A stretch of 64,000 nt of DNA from Spirosoma profusum (GCF_014699005.1 NZ_JACWZY010000028.1:1-64000); one strand, 5' to 3'; positions 1 through 9,051 are shown, counted from the first letter of the stretch. The notes: a model not told the origin generated them from the sequence alone. Numbers and translations: made by a program.

Positions 1-49
1 GGAGGGGGATGTATGCTATTACTCGAAGTAATGGCATACATCCCCCTCC
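1..49. repeat. Palindrome, ATTACT/AGTAAT-core family (copy 1)
   Basis: Arms 1-23 and 27-49 pair with one mismatch around a 3-nt loop (CGA). The inner core next to the loop, CATTACT / AGTAATGG, is shared with the palindrome at 20281-20325, while the outer arms are unrelated in sequence yet still self-complementary. It lies at the 3' end of the FAD oxidase frame and could act as a terminator, but the conserved core suggests a dispersed element. Confidence 0.65.
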
Positions 50-1663
50 TTGCTGAAACGGCTTTTTGTCATCCTGATCTAACGCGCAGTTTTCCATGAA
101 TTCGTTGGTGAAAACCGCTCGTGCTGGCGCATCCAGCAATTGTTGACGGGCTGTGAGCCAGGCATCTACTTTTGCATCGGTGTACATTTTCCGGACACGG
201 TCGGCGGTGAGGCCGAAGTTTACTTTTCCCCAGTGCATCGTAAACGGAATATTGAGTTCATCGAGTCGATTCCAGGCTCGTTCCACAAATTTTCGGGTTA
301 GTTCCGATTCAATACCGTCGAGTTCCAGCACACAGGTTATCGGAAATCGGGTGAAGCCTAACGTAGCGGGTGTTTGCTTCACCCATCGCATCGCCATAAT
401 ACCCGGATAAGCTCTACCGCGCTTGTTGTTCAGCGCAATCATTTCTTCCAGAACTTGAGGGCTGTCCTTCGCGTCGAGACCGATGGCGGCACTCGACGCT
501 TTCCCCCGAATATTCGTATTCCCGAAAAAATCACTCATCGTACCAACCCAGCCGTTTGTATTCTCAATAGCTTGGGGGTAAAGTGCATTTACCAGTGAGG
601 GGACCAGTTTACTTGGTGTTAACTTATCGAGCAATGTCTGAATCAGGCCCATCGTATCGTCGCCGTATGTGAAACCGGATTTAGGTGGGGGCGGTATGGC
701 ACCGATGGGTTTGGTCAGGTGTTTATAAAGTATTCGAACAAATGGCCCTCGTGCCATATCATTTCCCGTTACGTCGAACTGGTGTGGGTTGGCTATGATC
801 TGAAAGTGATAAGGCGCAGCATCGGACGTAGCGGGCGGCAGGTTCAGGGCTGTAGTGATACCCGAAAAATCACAATCGGTCATTGCTTGCTTCAGTGCGC
901 TGTTGTAGGCTACGCTGTTGATACTGTATGACTTGAGCCAGAATAAATCAGCGATTTCGAGCATGACGCCGTGAATAAATCCGAACGATCCAAAACTAAC
1001 GACGGCTGCATTGAATAAGTCATCATCGCGTATTACGTCCGTGACCTCAAGCAAATCAGTGAAAGGTTTTCCGGCCACGGGATAGGATTTACGTTCTAAC
1101 CAGACGTGTCGATTTGGGCCGCAAACAATGTGTAATCCCACAATGGTATCATGTACTGAACCGGAATCAAAAGCGGCTCCGTGTGTCCCTGTCGACGTAG
1201 CACCGGCAATGGTCTGGCCGTTGCTGGCACCTGAGGCACGTATCGATTTGTTACGTGCTTCGAGAAGTTGCTCCAGAATGTGAATCGTGGTGCCACATTC
1301 CGTAAAAAATAGATTATCTGCCGATTTGCCTGCGTTCAGATAGGCCGGAGCAACGGAACTGCTACGTATTGCGAAGGTTTGCATCAGCGCATCCGTATCG
1401 ATCATACCTCCATTTGTGACGCCTACTTTCGTGAACGACCAGTTTTTACCGATAGCCCGCAGACGAAGGTTGTTATCGATGGCATGTTGAATAAGCCACT
1501 GGAAATTAGCGGTTGTCTGGCGATACTCCGATTTACTGTCGGGCATTCCCGAAGGAATGGTCAGTTTGAAGGAGGCATTGGCGGTGAGCGGCTGCGTATA
1601 ATTCTCGTGGCGGTTGGTCAGGCTACTCACTGCCAACTGCTGGATGCCGTTTGGAAGGCTCAT
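1..1663 (-). CDS. FAD-linked oxidase, sugar-lactone oxidase type (3' end outside window)
   Basis: The frame opens at ATG 1663 and runs off the left edge after 554 codons without a stop. The N-terminal half has the PCMH-type FAD fold: GKNWSFT at residues 72-78 and a glycine/threonine-rich flavin loop at 145-162 (GASNGQT...GTHG). Near residue 477 it has FTMHWGK, the signature of the C-terminal domain of L-gulonolactone / D-arabinono-lactone oxidases. The family oxidises sugar lactones or related alcohols with O2 or another acceptor; the substrate here cannot be told. There is no signal peptide. The start lies 24 bp after the Bor-like lipoprotein stop, so the two genes are probably co-transcribed. 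Oddly, the last codons read through the hairpin at 1-49, so the true C-terminus may have been altered by that repeat. Confidence 0.8.
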   Translation of the reverse strand, partial: MSLPNGIQQLAVSSLTNRHENYTQPLTANASFKLTIPSGMPDSKSEYRQTTANFQWLIQHAIDNNLRLRAIGKNWSFTKVGVTNGGMIDTDALMQTFAIRSSSVAPAYLNAGKSADNLFFTECGTTIHILEQLLEARNKSIRASGASNGQTIAGATSTGTHGAAFDSGSVHDTIVGLHIVCGPNRHVWLERKSYPVAGKPFTDLLEVTDVIRDDDLFNAAVVSFGSFGFIHGVMLEIADLFWLKSYSINSVAYNSALKQAMTDCDFSGITTALNLPPATSDAAPYHFQIIANPHQFDVTGNDMARGPFVRILYKHLTKPIGAIPPPPKSGFTYGDDTMGLIQTLLDKLTPSKLVPSLVNALYPQAIENTNGWVGTMSDFFGNTNIRGKASSAAIGLDAKDSPQVLEEMIALNNKRGRAYPGIMAMRWVKQTPATLGFTRFPITCVLELDGIESELTRKFVERAWNRLDELNIPFTMHWGKVNFGLTADRVRKMYTDAKVDAWLTARQQLLDAPARAVFTNEFMENCALDQDDKKPFQQGGGCMPLLRVIAYIPL

Positions 1664-1687
1664 AATTGGTTGTGGATGAATGGTGGC

Positions 1688-2047
1688 CTAAATGGAATCT
1701 GTAGGTGGTACGTAAGGCGCACAGCACCATTGTACGCGTCGTTTATTCACAATACCCAACGTAATGGTTGTGAGGACGTAATGCCCAAAGGTAGACTTTA
1801 CCGTTACGCCGTTGAGGTGGTTGAAACGCGGGTCGCAGGGGGGCTTGATGTCGAGTGGTTGTCTAAGGCCCCAGAAGTAGGCCGTCGTTACCTGACTGGT
1901 ATACGTAACGTTGGCAGGCGTATCGCAATCTGGCTCTGTGATGACACGTGTAGTTATACAGCTAGAAAGACCGCTGACCAGAAAGGCCAGGACCACAAAT
2001 TGATGCCCAAAGCTGACTGACCGGGTACGAAAAATGTTTGGGATCAT
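1688..2047 (-). CDS. Bor-like outer-membrane lipoprotein
   Basis: This 119-residue protein starts with a basic stretch and a hydrophobic segment ending in lipobox LSSC, with the lipidated cysteine at residue 30. The C-terminal part resembles the Bor/Iss lipoprotein family: a TTAYFWGL segment, paired cysteines, and a hydrophobic ITLGIV stretch followed by basic residues and a terminal cysteine pair. Bor is a phage lambda surface lipoprotein linked to serum resistance; in free-living bacteria the role is unknown. It precedes the FAD oxidase by 24 bp in the same direction. The family match is by eye over a short, divergent sequence, so it is moderate. Confidence 0.6.
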   Translation of the reverse strand: MIPNIFRTRSVSFGHQFVVLAFLVSGLSSCITTRVITEPDCDTPANVTYTSQVTTAYFWGLRQPLDIKPPCDPRFNHLNGVTVKSTFGHYVLTTITLGIVNKRRVQWCCAPYVPPTDSI

Positions 2048-2135
2048 ACAGGAAGGTGATGTAGTTCATAATCGTCGTAAAAGTTACATGGAATGCTTGC
2101 TCAATATCTAACTCATTGAGCGAACGGTAAATAAT

Positions 2136-2180
2136 AAAAAAGGGTACGCCCTCCAGACTTTGGAGGGTGTACCCTTTTTT
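2136..2180. terminator. Rho-independent terminator after the YtxH gene
   Basis: A 13-bp stem (2142-2154 with 2162-2174, one G-U pair) has an A-tract before it and a T-tract after it, so it could stop transcription from either side. It lies just downstream of the YtxH gene on the minus strand. Confidence 0.75.
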
Positions 2181-2199
2181 AGAAAAACTACTGATTAAA

Positions 2200-2562
2200 T
2201 CAGTTGAATTTCAGTGCTTCTTCGGCGTTGTCGATACCTGATTTAGCAGCGTCTGCGGTTTCATCTACCTTATCATTGTAAGCAGTTTTAGCCTGGCTGC
2301 GTTTCTGATTGTAGTTCGATTCCGCGTCATCTCTATATCTGTCAAAAATTTCTTCAGCCTCGTTTGAGTATTTATCTGCCTGTTTTTCGGCTTTACCCGC
2401 TAGTCGGTCAATCTGCGATTTTACCTGATCGACGCCATCTTCCCACTGTTGCTGTATATCGTCGAATCCCTGCGCCAGTTTGTCGCGGGTCTCTTTTCCA
2501 CTACGGGGCGCTGTTAAATAACCTATTGCCAAGCCCGCTAATACTCCTCTCAAAAAGCCCAT
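2200..2562 (-). CDS. YtxH domain-containing protein
   Basis: The protein has 120 residues. It opens with a short hydrophobic helix rich in glycine and alanine (GFLRGVLAGLAIGYL), then the TAPRSGKETRDKL motif typical of YtxH proteins, followed by a long charged, probably coiled-coil helix (residues 30-115) rich in D, E, K, Q and A. YtxH proteins are small membrane-anchored proteins often induced under stress; no enzymatic role is known. It stands alone between two terminator-like hairpins, so it is probably a single-gene transcript. The start is well fixed because the hydrophobic helix begins at once. Confidence 0.8.
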   Translation of the reverse strand: MGFLRGVLAGLAIGYLTAPRSGKETRDKLAQGFDDIQQQWEDGVDQVKSQIDRLAGKAEKQADKYSNEAEEIFDRYRDDAESNYNQKRSQAKTAYNDKVDETADAAKSGIDNAEEALKFN

Positions 2563-2798
2563 AATGCTGATTGTTTTGAATTAGTAATGTATGAGATCTA
2601 CTGAACACGCTTAAAAAAGTATGCCATAACTTGAGTATTGCTTTTACGCAGTTGGCTATCAGTTTATTAAAATTTTGAATTGATTAATTAATCGCGATAA
2701 ATGCATACCAATTGAGTATTTTATTCTACAAGATAGGGGCTTTGAATGGGCGTAAAGAAAGAGGTGTGTCACAACCTTTTTTAGGAGAAACAAAAAAA

Positions 2799-2822
2799 CA
2801 GGCTACTTTTTAGGGTAGCCTG
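2799..2822 (-). terminator. Terminator of glmM
   Basis: The 8-bp perfect stem CAGGCTAC/GTAGCCTG has an 8-nt loop. On the minus strand it is followed by a run of seven T. It lies 34 bp beyond the glmM stop. Confidence 0.75.
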
Positions 2823-2855
2823 ACTCAAGGTTAAGGGGAATTGTTGCGCAGGTTG

Positions 2856-4256
2856 TTAGCGTTTTTCGGCAATTACTTCCCGAATGTCGCTGATAATCTT
2901 CCCGGCCAGATAATCGGCGGTGGCCAACGTATCGGATTCGGAATAGATACGAATAATCGGTTCAGTGTTGGACTTGCGAAGGTGAACCCACTCTTTATCA
3001 AATTCGATTTTCACACCATCGATAGTGCTAATTGGATTGCGAGCGTATTTGGTCTGTATCTGATTCAGTACGGCATCTACGTCGATATCAGGAGTAAGCT
3101 CAATCTTGTTTTTAGAAATGTAATAGTTCGGGTACGTCCGACGAAGGATAGATGCTAATTTTTCGGACGTAGCAAGGTGACTCAGAAACAGAGCGATCCC
3201 AACTAATGCATCGCGCCCCTGATGCAGTTCGGGATAAATAATGCCGCCGTTGCCTTCTCCCCCGATAATTGCGCCTTTTTCTTTCATCATTTCCACTACG
3301 TTGACTTCACCAACTGCCGAAGCAAAGTGCTGACCACCATATCGTTGGGTAATGTCACGTAACGCAATTGTACTCGACATGTTCGACACGGTATTACCGC
3401 CCTTACTACTGTTTTTCAGTACGTAGTCGGCTACGGCAACGAGCGTATATTCTTCGCCGAAAGGAGAGCCGTCTTCACAAATCAGGGCAAGACGGTCAAC
3501 GTCGGGGTCAACGACGATGCCGAGGTCGGCTTTGCCTTTTCCCATCTCTTTGATAATGTCGCGCAGGTTTTCGGGCAGCGGTTCGGGGTTGTGGGCGAAA
3601 TTGCCCGTCGGTTCGCAGTGTAGTTTGGTGATTTTCTCAATACCCAGCGCTTCCAGTAACATCGGCACGGCCAGCCCTCCAGTAGAGTTGACGGCATCGA
3701 CAACAATCCGAAAATTACGGGCGGCAATGGCATCGCGATTGACCAGCGGTAATGCCAGAATCTGGTCAATGTGTTTTTGTAGCCACGTATCATCGGTGCG
3801 ATACGTTCCCAGTTTGCGTACTTCGGCGAACTCAACGGATTCCGATTCTGCAATTTCCAGTACGTCGGCGCCATCCTGAGCTGTTATAAATTCACCGGCT
3901 TCATTAACCAGTTTGAGGGCATTCCATTGGATCGGGTTGTGGCTGGCAGTCAGAATAATACCGCCGGCAGCACCTTCACCGGGTACGGCCATCTCCACAG
4001 TAGGCGTAGTCGATAAGCCCAGATCGATGACATCCAAACCAAGTCCCTGCAACGTAGCGGCTACCAATTTAGAGATCATTTCGCCTGATAAACGGCCGTC
4101 GCGTCCAATAACAACGGTTCGGCGTTCGGTGCTACGTTGTTTCAACCATTGCCCAAAAGCGGCTGTAAATTTTACTACGTCAAGAGGAGTCAGCCCGTTT
4201 CCGCTACGCCCTCCAATCGTTCCTCTAATGCCGGAAATAGACTTAATTAAGGCCAC
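2856..4256 (-). CDS. glmM: Phosphoglucosamine mutase
   Basis: This 466-residue protein of the alpha-D-phosphohexomutase family interconverts glucosamine-6-phosphate and glucosamine-1-phosphate on the way to UDP-GlcNAc for peptidoglycan. All four signature regions are visible: the phosphoserine loop TASHNP with Ser105, the metal-binding loop DPDVDRLAL, the sugar-binding GGEGNGGI segment, and the phosphate-binding SNTEPIIRIY near the C-terminus. Length is normal for the family. A -7-like box TATCTTTG lies about 45 bp upstream and a terminator follows, so it is probably transcribed alone. A phosphomannomutase activity cannot be excluded from sequence alone, but the motifs fit the GlmM-like clade of Bacteroidota. 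Confidence 0.92.
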   Translation of the reverse strand: MALIKSISGIRGTIGGRSGNGLTPLDVVKFTAAFGQWLKQRSTERRTVVIGRDGRLSGEMISKLVAATLQGLGLDVIDLGLSTTPTVEMAVPGEGAAGGIILTASHNPIQWNALKLVNEAGEFITAQDGADVLEIAESESVEFAEVRKLGTYRTDDTWLQKHIDQILALPLVNRDAIAARNFRIVVDAVNSTGGLAVPMLLEALGIEKITKLHCEPTGNFAHNPEPLPENLRDIIKEMGKGKADLGIVVDPDVDRLALICEDGSPFGEEYTLVAVADYVLKNSSKGGNTVSNMSSTIALRDITQRYGGQHFASAVGEVNVVEMMKEKGAIIGGEGNGGIIYPELHQGRDALVGIALFLSHLATSEKLASILRRTYPNYYISKNKIELTPDIDVDAVLNQIQTKYARNPISTIDGVKIEFDKEWVHLRKSNTEPIIRIYSESDTLATADYLAGKIISDIREVIAEKR

Positions 4257-4302
4257 TGTACTGGGTTAGAATATGATAAATATTATACACTATGATTGAC
4301 TG

Positions 4303-4310
4303 CAAAGATA
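4303..4310 (-). promoter_or_regulatory. Candidate -7 box for glmM
   Basis: On the minus strand this reads TATCTTTG, an exact match to the Bacteroidota TAnnTTTG element. It lies about 47 bp before the glmM ATG. I see no clear TTTG/TTG -33 element at the usual spacing, so confidence is limited. Confidence 0.4.
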
Positions 4311-4452
4311 AGTAATCGCCGTCAGTCGGGAGCGTGTGCTACGTTGATTCCTGTAAATAACGTTAGCTACTGGCTATTTCATGCAAATAATCTTCTGACC
4401 GGGCGAAAGAAAAAATACGTATCAGTAATAAGGAGTGTGCTTTATCCGATAC

Positions 4453-5283
4453 TTAGACAAACAATAATTCTGAGCGAAGGCTGGATTTCGCCTTTCCGCT
4501 ATATGTGCCGCTGATAGGAGCCGACAATTCGGGTTTTGCGGTGGACGTCAGAAAAATATGTCGATTCACTACTACCGAACCTTCGGCCGGGTCGAAGCCG
4601 CGCCAGCCCGCGCCCGGTAAATAAACCTCGGCCCAGGCGTGAAGCTGGTGTTCCTGCTGGGGGTTCCCAAACAGATAACCGCTTACGAACCGGGCTGCAA
4701 GGCCCAGGCTCCGGCAGGCCGCCATAAACAGCGTGGTATAATCGCGGCAGGAACCTCTACATGTCGTGAGCGTCTGTTCGGGCGAAAAGGGGGCACCGGT
4801 TTCCCGAATTTCGTAGGTAAACTGCCAGATGGTTTTATTGAGTTCAATAAGAAAATCGACGGTTTGCCAGCCTACACTGGCCGCGATTTGCCGGGCCCAG
4901 CTCTCCACCTTTTCCGAAACATCCACTCGCTCCAGATAGGGGAGAAGAAGGTCGATTTCGGTTTTTGGGTATCGAAACGGAACGCGTTGCGTATCAAATG
5001 GAAACAAGACAAAATCGAACGAGTTGAATTCCTCCGACTGCAGTTGTATTTCGACCGTTACGTTGAGGTATTTCGTCGGTTGATTGACATAAACCAGTTG
5101 CTGCACGTTACCCTCTACGTCAATATTCCGAACAATTCGGTCGGGGATGGGGTCAATTAGTAACTGATAATCCAGCAGCCGCTGGTAAGGGTACATGCGG
5201 GGGTAAAGGTAAAGCGTTTGAGGCCCCAGTGCGACGGGAAGGTCATACGTATATTCGGACTCATGTCGAACGTGGAGATGCAT
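4453..5283 (-). CDS. Transglutaminase-like cysteine protease
   Basis: This 276-residue protein has the bacterial transglutaminase N-terminal beta domain (residues 1-110) and a papain-like transglutaminase core. The catalytic triad is readable: Cys179 in GSCRDYT, His215 in LHAWAEVYLP and Asp231 in GFDPAEG. There is no signal peptide, so it should act in the cytoplasm, probably as a peptidase or amidase rather than a true cross-linker. It lies 94 bp downstream of the Anbu-type proteasome gene; this pairing is known from other bacteria, where the two usually sit with an alpha-E protein and a circularly permuted ATP-grasp ligase. Those two partners are not here. The intergenic gap holds a palindromic repeat. 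Confidence 0.87.
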   Translation of the reverse strand: MHLHVRHESEYTYDLPVALGPQTLYLYPRMYPYQRLLDYQLLIDPIPDRIVRNIDVEGNVQQLVYVNQPTKYLNVTVEIQLQSEEFNSFDFVLFPFDTQRVPFRYPKTEIDLLLPYLERVDVSEKVESWARQIAASVGWQTVDFLIELNKTIWQFTYEIRETGAPFSPEQTLTTCRGSCRDYTTLFMAACRSLGLAARFVSGYLFGNPQQEHQLHAWAEVYLPGAGWRGFDPAEGSVVVNRHIFLTSTAKPELSAPISGTYSGKAKSSLRSELLFV

Positions 5284-5297
5284 GTAAAAGGAGTATT

Positions 5298-5381
5298 AAT
5301 GTATGATATGTAATATATGAAGTATGAGGTATAACGGCTGAATTAACCATTAAACTTCATACATTATATATCATACATTAT
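5298..5381. repeat. TATGATGTATGAA-type palindrome inside the Anbu operon
   Basis: An imperfect AT-rich inverted repeat (left arm about 5298-5325, right arm about 5353-5381, sharing AATGTATGATAT and ATGAAGT). A related repeat lies at 59801-59875. It fills nearly the whole gap between the transglutaminase and Anbu genes. Confidence 0.6.
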
Positions 5382-6118
5382 ATTTGTTTGGTAGCGCGTA
5401 CTTTCTCAAAGATCGGGTCCATCCAGTAGGAGGGGAGTTTCCGGACCGAATTGCTAAGCAGGGCGCTCCATTGGTGCGACACCTCATCCATATCGTCCTT
5501 TTCAAGACGATACTCGGTCATGTGAAAACTATCTTTCGGGTAAATAACAACATCTAACGGGTAATCGACGTCGTTGGCACTGACCCGGGTGGCATCGAAG
5601 GCCAGAAAACCAATTTTGAGGGCGTCCTGCATGCTGGTTTCGTAGGATAGATTCCGAAACAGCAACGGCTTGCCATAGCCTGAGTTGCCAATTATTTTGA
5701 ATGGTGAGCCCTGATCAACTTCCACCCAGTTGCCTTCGGGATACAGCATGAAAAGTTTATGCTCTTCGTCGTCTTCCAGTTGCCCACCAACAATGGCATT
5801 CAGGTTGAAATTCAATCCATTAGCCACAATAGACGCTTTGTCTTCCTGCGCTACCCGCTTCACCTGTTCGCCAAACGCATTTACCGCTTTGTATAATTTA
5901 TTGAAGGATCGATCCTGTTCGGTGAGCACTTCTTTAAAGTAAGTGATGGCTTTGTCGCGTACCGAACGCAGGCCCGATGTCATGACAAACAACGAGTGGT
6001 TCTCAACTTCATGAACCGATATTTTCCGGTTCGATGATACTTCGGTACCAGAGGTGAGCCGTCTGTCGGCGATAGCCACTAAGCCCGACGCAACCTTAAT
6101 CCCTAAACAATACGTCAT
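5378..6118 (-). CDS. Anbu-type proteasome homologue (Ntn hydrolase peptidase)
   Basis: The protein has 246 residues and begins MTYCLGIKVASGLVAIADRR, close to the N-terminus of Anbu / bacterial proteasome-homologue proteins. Thr2 would be the nucleophile after removal of Met1, and the Ntn-hydrolase pattern D-x-R (residues 18-20) is kept. Anbu proteins form open helical rings and are thought to process peptides together with the neighbouring transglutaminase, ATP-grasp and alpha-E proteins. Here only the transglutaminase follows. The start is strongly supported because the catalytic Thr must be residue 2. Confidence 0.85.
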   Translation of the reverse strand: MTYCLGIKVASGLVAIADRRLTSGTEVSSNRKISVHEVENHSLFVMTSGLRSVRDKAITYFKEVLTEQDRSFNKLYKAVNAFGEQVKRVAQEDKASIVANGLNFNLNAIVGGQLEDDEEHKLFMLYPEGNWVEVDQGSPFKIIGNSGYGKPLLFRNLSYETSMQDALKIGFLAFDATRVSANDVDYPLDVVIYPKDSFHMTEYRLEKDDMDEVSHQWSALLSNSVRKLPSYWMDPIFEKVRATKQI

Positions 6119-6263
6119 TCGATTCAGTGGGAAATTCGGGAGCGTTTACGAGTAGACGCCCCGAATGGAATACGGACAAATATACAGGTTACCCTTATTT
6201 TTGTTCGATTTTCAGCCACTATTTCTCGAAAAATGCTTATCTGGTTCCTGATTATGAGGTGTT

Positions 6264-8756
6264 TTATTGGGACGGAACAATGCGTATATCGAAGCGGGCT
6301 TCGTCGTCTTCACCTCTATTCGTTCCATTATTTGGTGTTGAATCAGGATCGGACTGGGCAGACGCGGTAATCTGCGCCCGGTTAATCACCGGACCAGCGC
6401 TGAGTGCTTTTGCTTCAAATCGGAAAATGGCTACTTTATTAACGCCCAGTTGAGCTACCGTACCCGAAACAGTAGATCCATTGACCGTCATACCCGATAC
6501 AGAACTAACAAACGATAGAGAAGACGGCAATGTAAAGCCGACTGCTACGCTACTAGTCTGTATGCCGCCAACGTTCGTCACTGTGAGCACAAACGTAAGT
6601 GATTCTCCCTCGCTTACTACGCTCTTATTAGCCTGTAAGGCTAAGCTTAAATCGGCTTTGGTTGGTGAAGGAGGAGGTTGGTTAGGTATTGGATCGGATA
6701 AAGGGGGCTGACCGGGATTCGGCGATGAATAGACTGCCGTTGCATTGAGTGGTTTGGTACGTACTTGAGCCATCGCCATATCGTCCTGACCATCGCCCGT
6801 TCCTGTACCGGGCTGGCTGTCGGGGTCTGAAGTAGCCTGAATCTGCACTTCGGCCGCATTGAGATAGGTACCGTTTGAGGTCAGCCGTGCTACGTATCGT
6901 TTGGTAATTTTGCTACGTGCCGCTACTGCCGGAATGACTCCTGTGACTACACCATTGGATACACTTAATCCATCAGGAGACGAAACAAACGTAACATTGT
7001 TAGGCAATCGGTTTCTAATGGTCACACCGCCTGCATCGCAATCACTTTCGCTACGTACGGTTAATGTATAAGTGAGCGTATCATTCGTTGCAACAACCAT
7101 CCGGCTAACACCCAGCGATAAAGCCAGATCGGCACCAGACAGCGTAACCGTTCTGGAGGCTATTGGCGACAGGCAGCCATACACAGGATTTTTGGCCTGC
7201 ACACTATACACCCCCGTACCAACAACGGTGATCGACTGAGTAGAGGCACCCGTATTCCATTGATTCAACCCCGTATAACTGGAGGTAAGAGTTAGTCCAG
7301 TGAGAGAACAGATCCCCGACGTACCGCCATTGATTGTTGGTGTTGCTGGTTGTACGTCGTTCGGGACGGTTATCGCTGGCGGAAAATATACTTTCTGCTG
7401 GGCGTTACGTATCCGTGCGCTGTACGTACCACTACCGGCGGTCAACGCCTGATTAGTACTTCCGGTATTCCAGAAATAATCCTGAAAACCACCGGGCTGA
7501 GTAAGCATAAGCTGGTTGCCGGGAGCACAGGCAATATTGGCCAAAGGCTGGGTTTCGGCTGAGTAGGGTGTTATGCTTTGTAAGACAGACGTAGTAATGG
7601 CATTGGCCCAGGCATTGGCGACTTTTTCCTGGCCGGAAGGAGAATAATGCAGGCCATCGGGACGGTCGTTGTATGAATTAATGTTATCGAGGTCGGGGCC
7701 CTGAAATGTGCGGAAGCCGGACTGATTCGCAACTTGTGACTGAGCATAACGTACCTGAGCATCGGTGCCCCCTACCCACGAAGAAATAGCGATAATATAA
7801 GCCAGATCGGCTTTGTTAAATTCCTGCCTTGTTTTGGTAATGACGCCAGAATAATACGTCTGAAGCGAATCAGATGGGCTGAACCGGTCGTTCTCACCAT
7901 GATGCAATAGCACAGCCCGTATACCCGTGCTTGGTACGTATAGATTCATCAGACTGCGGAAATTTGCATAAGGCATCCGTAGGGAATATTTAACAAAGCC
8001 GTGATTAAATGGCTGATCGTAGGCCGCCTGATACGTCTGCTGCATGTTAGTACCGCCGAAACCGGCATTGAAGAACAGCACAGGTACGCCGAGCTGCTGA
8101 ACCAACTGGTCGCCCATTTTTCCCCAGAACCAGGCAAAATGACCAAAAGGTGACTGGCCCGGAAACGTAGGTAATTGGTTAAAGGTGAGTCCGGGCAGAT
8201 AACGCGTGTCTACCGAAAGTTCATACTGGTAAAAATCGGGATTGGACTCATCGAGAACGACCACCGAAACACGGTCATCAGAAGCCCCAGCTATAGTAGG
8301 ACAACGCTCATTACCACCTCCATCGGGGCAACTGCCTCCCTGAGCATTGGAGTGGCCCATAATAGCAAATACTTCACCAATGCCAAAGCGATCGACGGAG
8401 TCGATACCAACAACGCTGCCGTTACGCTTTCCGCGCACCATAACCTTATACCAGCCGCCATCGGCACTCATGGTTCCATTAAACTGACCATTTGATGGGT
8501 TGCGCTGGACTGTCATCCAACTGGTGGTGGTGCCCTGATTCGGCCCCGTTGCGCGGGCAACCAAGCGGGCTTCGATGGAGTCTACAGGCTGTGAATAACT
8601 ACCAGCAATCTGGACGATGGCGGTATTGGCGTTGTTACGTTGGATGATCATCCGGTTTACGGGATATGTAACGTCGACCTGAGCTGAAACCTGCGGAACG
8701 TAGAGACAACGGCTTATCAGGAATAAGCCTATCACAAACCTTAAAAATATGCTCAT
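6264..8756 (-). CDS. Secreted SGNH/sialate O-acetylesterase-like protein with DUF11 modules
   Basis: An 830-residue modular secreted protein. A signal peptide (residues 1-25, ending VSAQ) is followed by a beta-sandwich region and an SGNH/SASA esterase domain with readable blocks: GHSNAQGG (nucleophile Ser, about residue 135), FNAGFGGTNM, LLHHGEND, and PDGLHYS with the catalytic Asp and His. The middle part has Ig-like segments of the kind that compare a 'text' (NTGSTNQ, WNTGASTQS). The C-terminal third carries two DUF11 repeats (LPNNVTFVSS and LPSSLSFVSS). No T9SS C-terminal sorting domain is evident at the end (FDIRIVPSQ), unusual for such a protein in this phylum. Carbohydrate deacetylation outside the cell is likely; the substrate is unknown. 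Confidence 0.8.
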   Translation of the reverse strand: MSIFLRFVIGLFLISRCLYVPQVSAQVDVTYPVNRMIIQRNNANTAIVQIAGSYSQPVDSIEARLVARATGPNQGTTTSWMTVQRNPSNGQFNGTMSADGGWYKVMVRGKRNGSVVGIDSVDRFGIGEVFAIMGHSNAQGGSCPDGGGNERCPTIAGASDDRVSVVVLDESNPDFYQYELSVDTRYLPGLTFNQLPTFPGQSPFGHFAWFWGKMGDQLVQQLGVPVLFFNAGFGGTNMQQTYQAAYDQPFNHGFVKYSLRMPYANFRSLMNLYVPSTGIRAVLLHHGENDRFSPSDSLQTYYSGVITKTRQEFNKADLAYIIAISSWVGGTDAQVRYAQSQVANQSGFRTFQGPDLDNINSYNDRPDGLHYSPSGQEKVANAWANAITTSVLQSITPYSAETQPLANIACAPGNQLMLTQPGGFQDYFWNTGSTNQALTAGSGTYSARIRNAQQKVYFPPAITVPNDVQPATPTINGGTSGICSLTGLTLTSSYTGLNQWNTGASTQSITVVGTGVYSVQAKNPVYGCLSPIASRTVTLSGADLALSLGVSRMVVATNDTLTYTLTVRSESDCDAGGVTIRNRLPNNVTFVSSPDGLSVSNGVVTGVIPAVAARSKITKRYVARLTSNGTYLNAAEVQIQATSDPDSQPGTGTGDGQDDMAMAQVRTKPLNATAVYSSPNPGQPPLSDPIPNQPPPSPTKADLSLALQANKSVVSEGESLTFVLTVTNVGGIQTSSVAVGFTLPSSLSFVSSVSGMTVNGSTVSGTVAQLGVNKVAIFRFEAKALSAGPVINRAQITASAQSDPDSTPNNGTNRGEDDEARFDIRIVPSQ

Positions 8757-8982
8757 GTTGGATAAAGTCGATAAAATCTATGTAATAATAGAATTTATGT
8801 GACCAAATATACGCCCCGTTTGCTGATTAAAAAATTAAATTACATAACGGCGGAAACGGTAACATACCGAATCCGCTAGCGTACTATAGCGTAAAGAAAG
8901 GGTATAGCAAAAAATATGCCTGATAGTGAGCAACCTCCCCAAAGAATTCTTATTGTAGTGATGATGATTTCGAAAATAAGGG

Positions 8983-9013
8983 TTTGTTTTTGAGAAAGGT
9001 TTGTGTTACTTTG
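8983..9013 (+). promoter_or_regulatory. Candidate sigma-A promoter for the acidic unknown protein
   Basis: TTTG at 8983-8986, a 19-nt spacer, then TTACTTTG at 9006-9013, one base from TAnnTTTG. The implied start site near 9020 lies just before ATG 9052 and argues against the in-frame upstream start at 9001. Confidence 0.5.
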
Positions 9014-9051
9014 GCAACCAGAAGATAATCAACCCCTCTGCCCATTTTGCG

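Noticed and set aside
153..2020. Several plus-strand frames in the first 2 kb (70-213 codons)
   Set aside because: The minus strand has a continuous FAD oxidase and a Bor-like lipoprotein with clear motifs; the plus-strand frames have no recognisable features and are antisense shadows.
3482..3874. 130-codon minus-strand frame inside glmM
   Set aside because: It is a shifted frame of glmM with no motif; glmM is fully intact.
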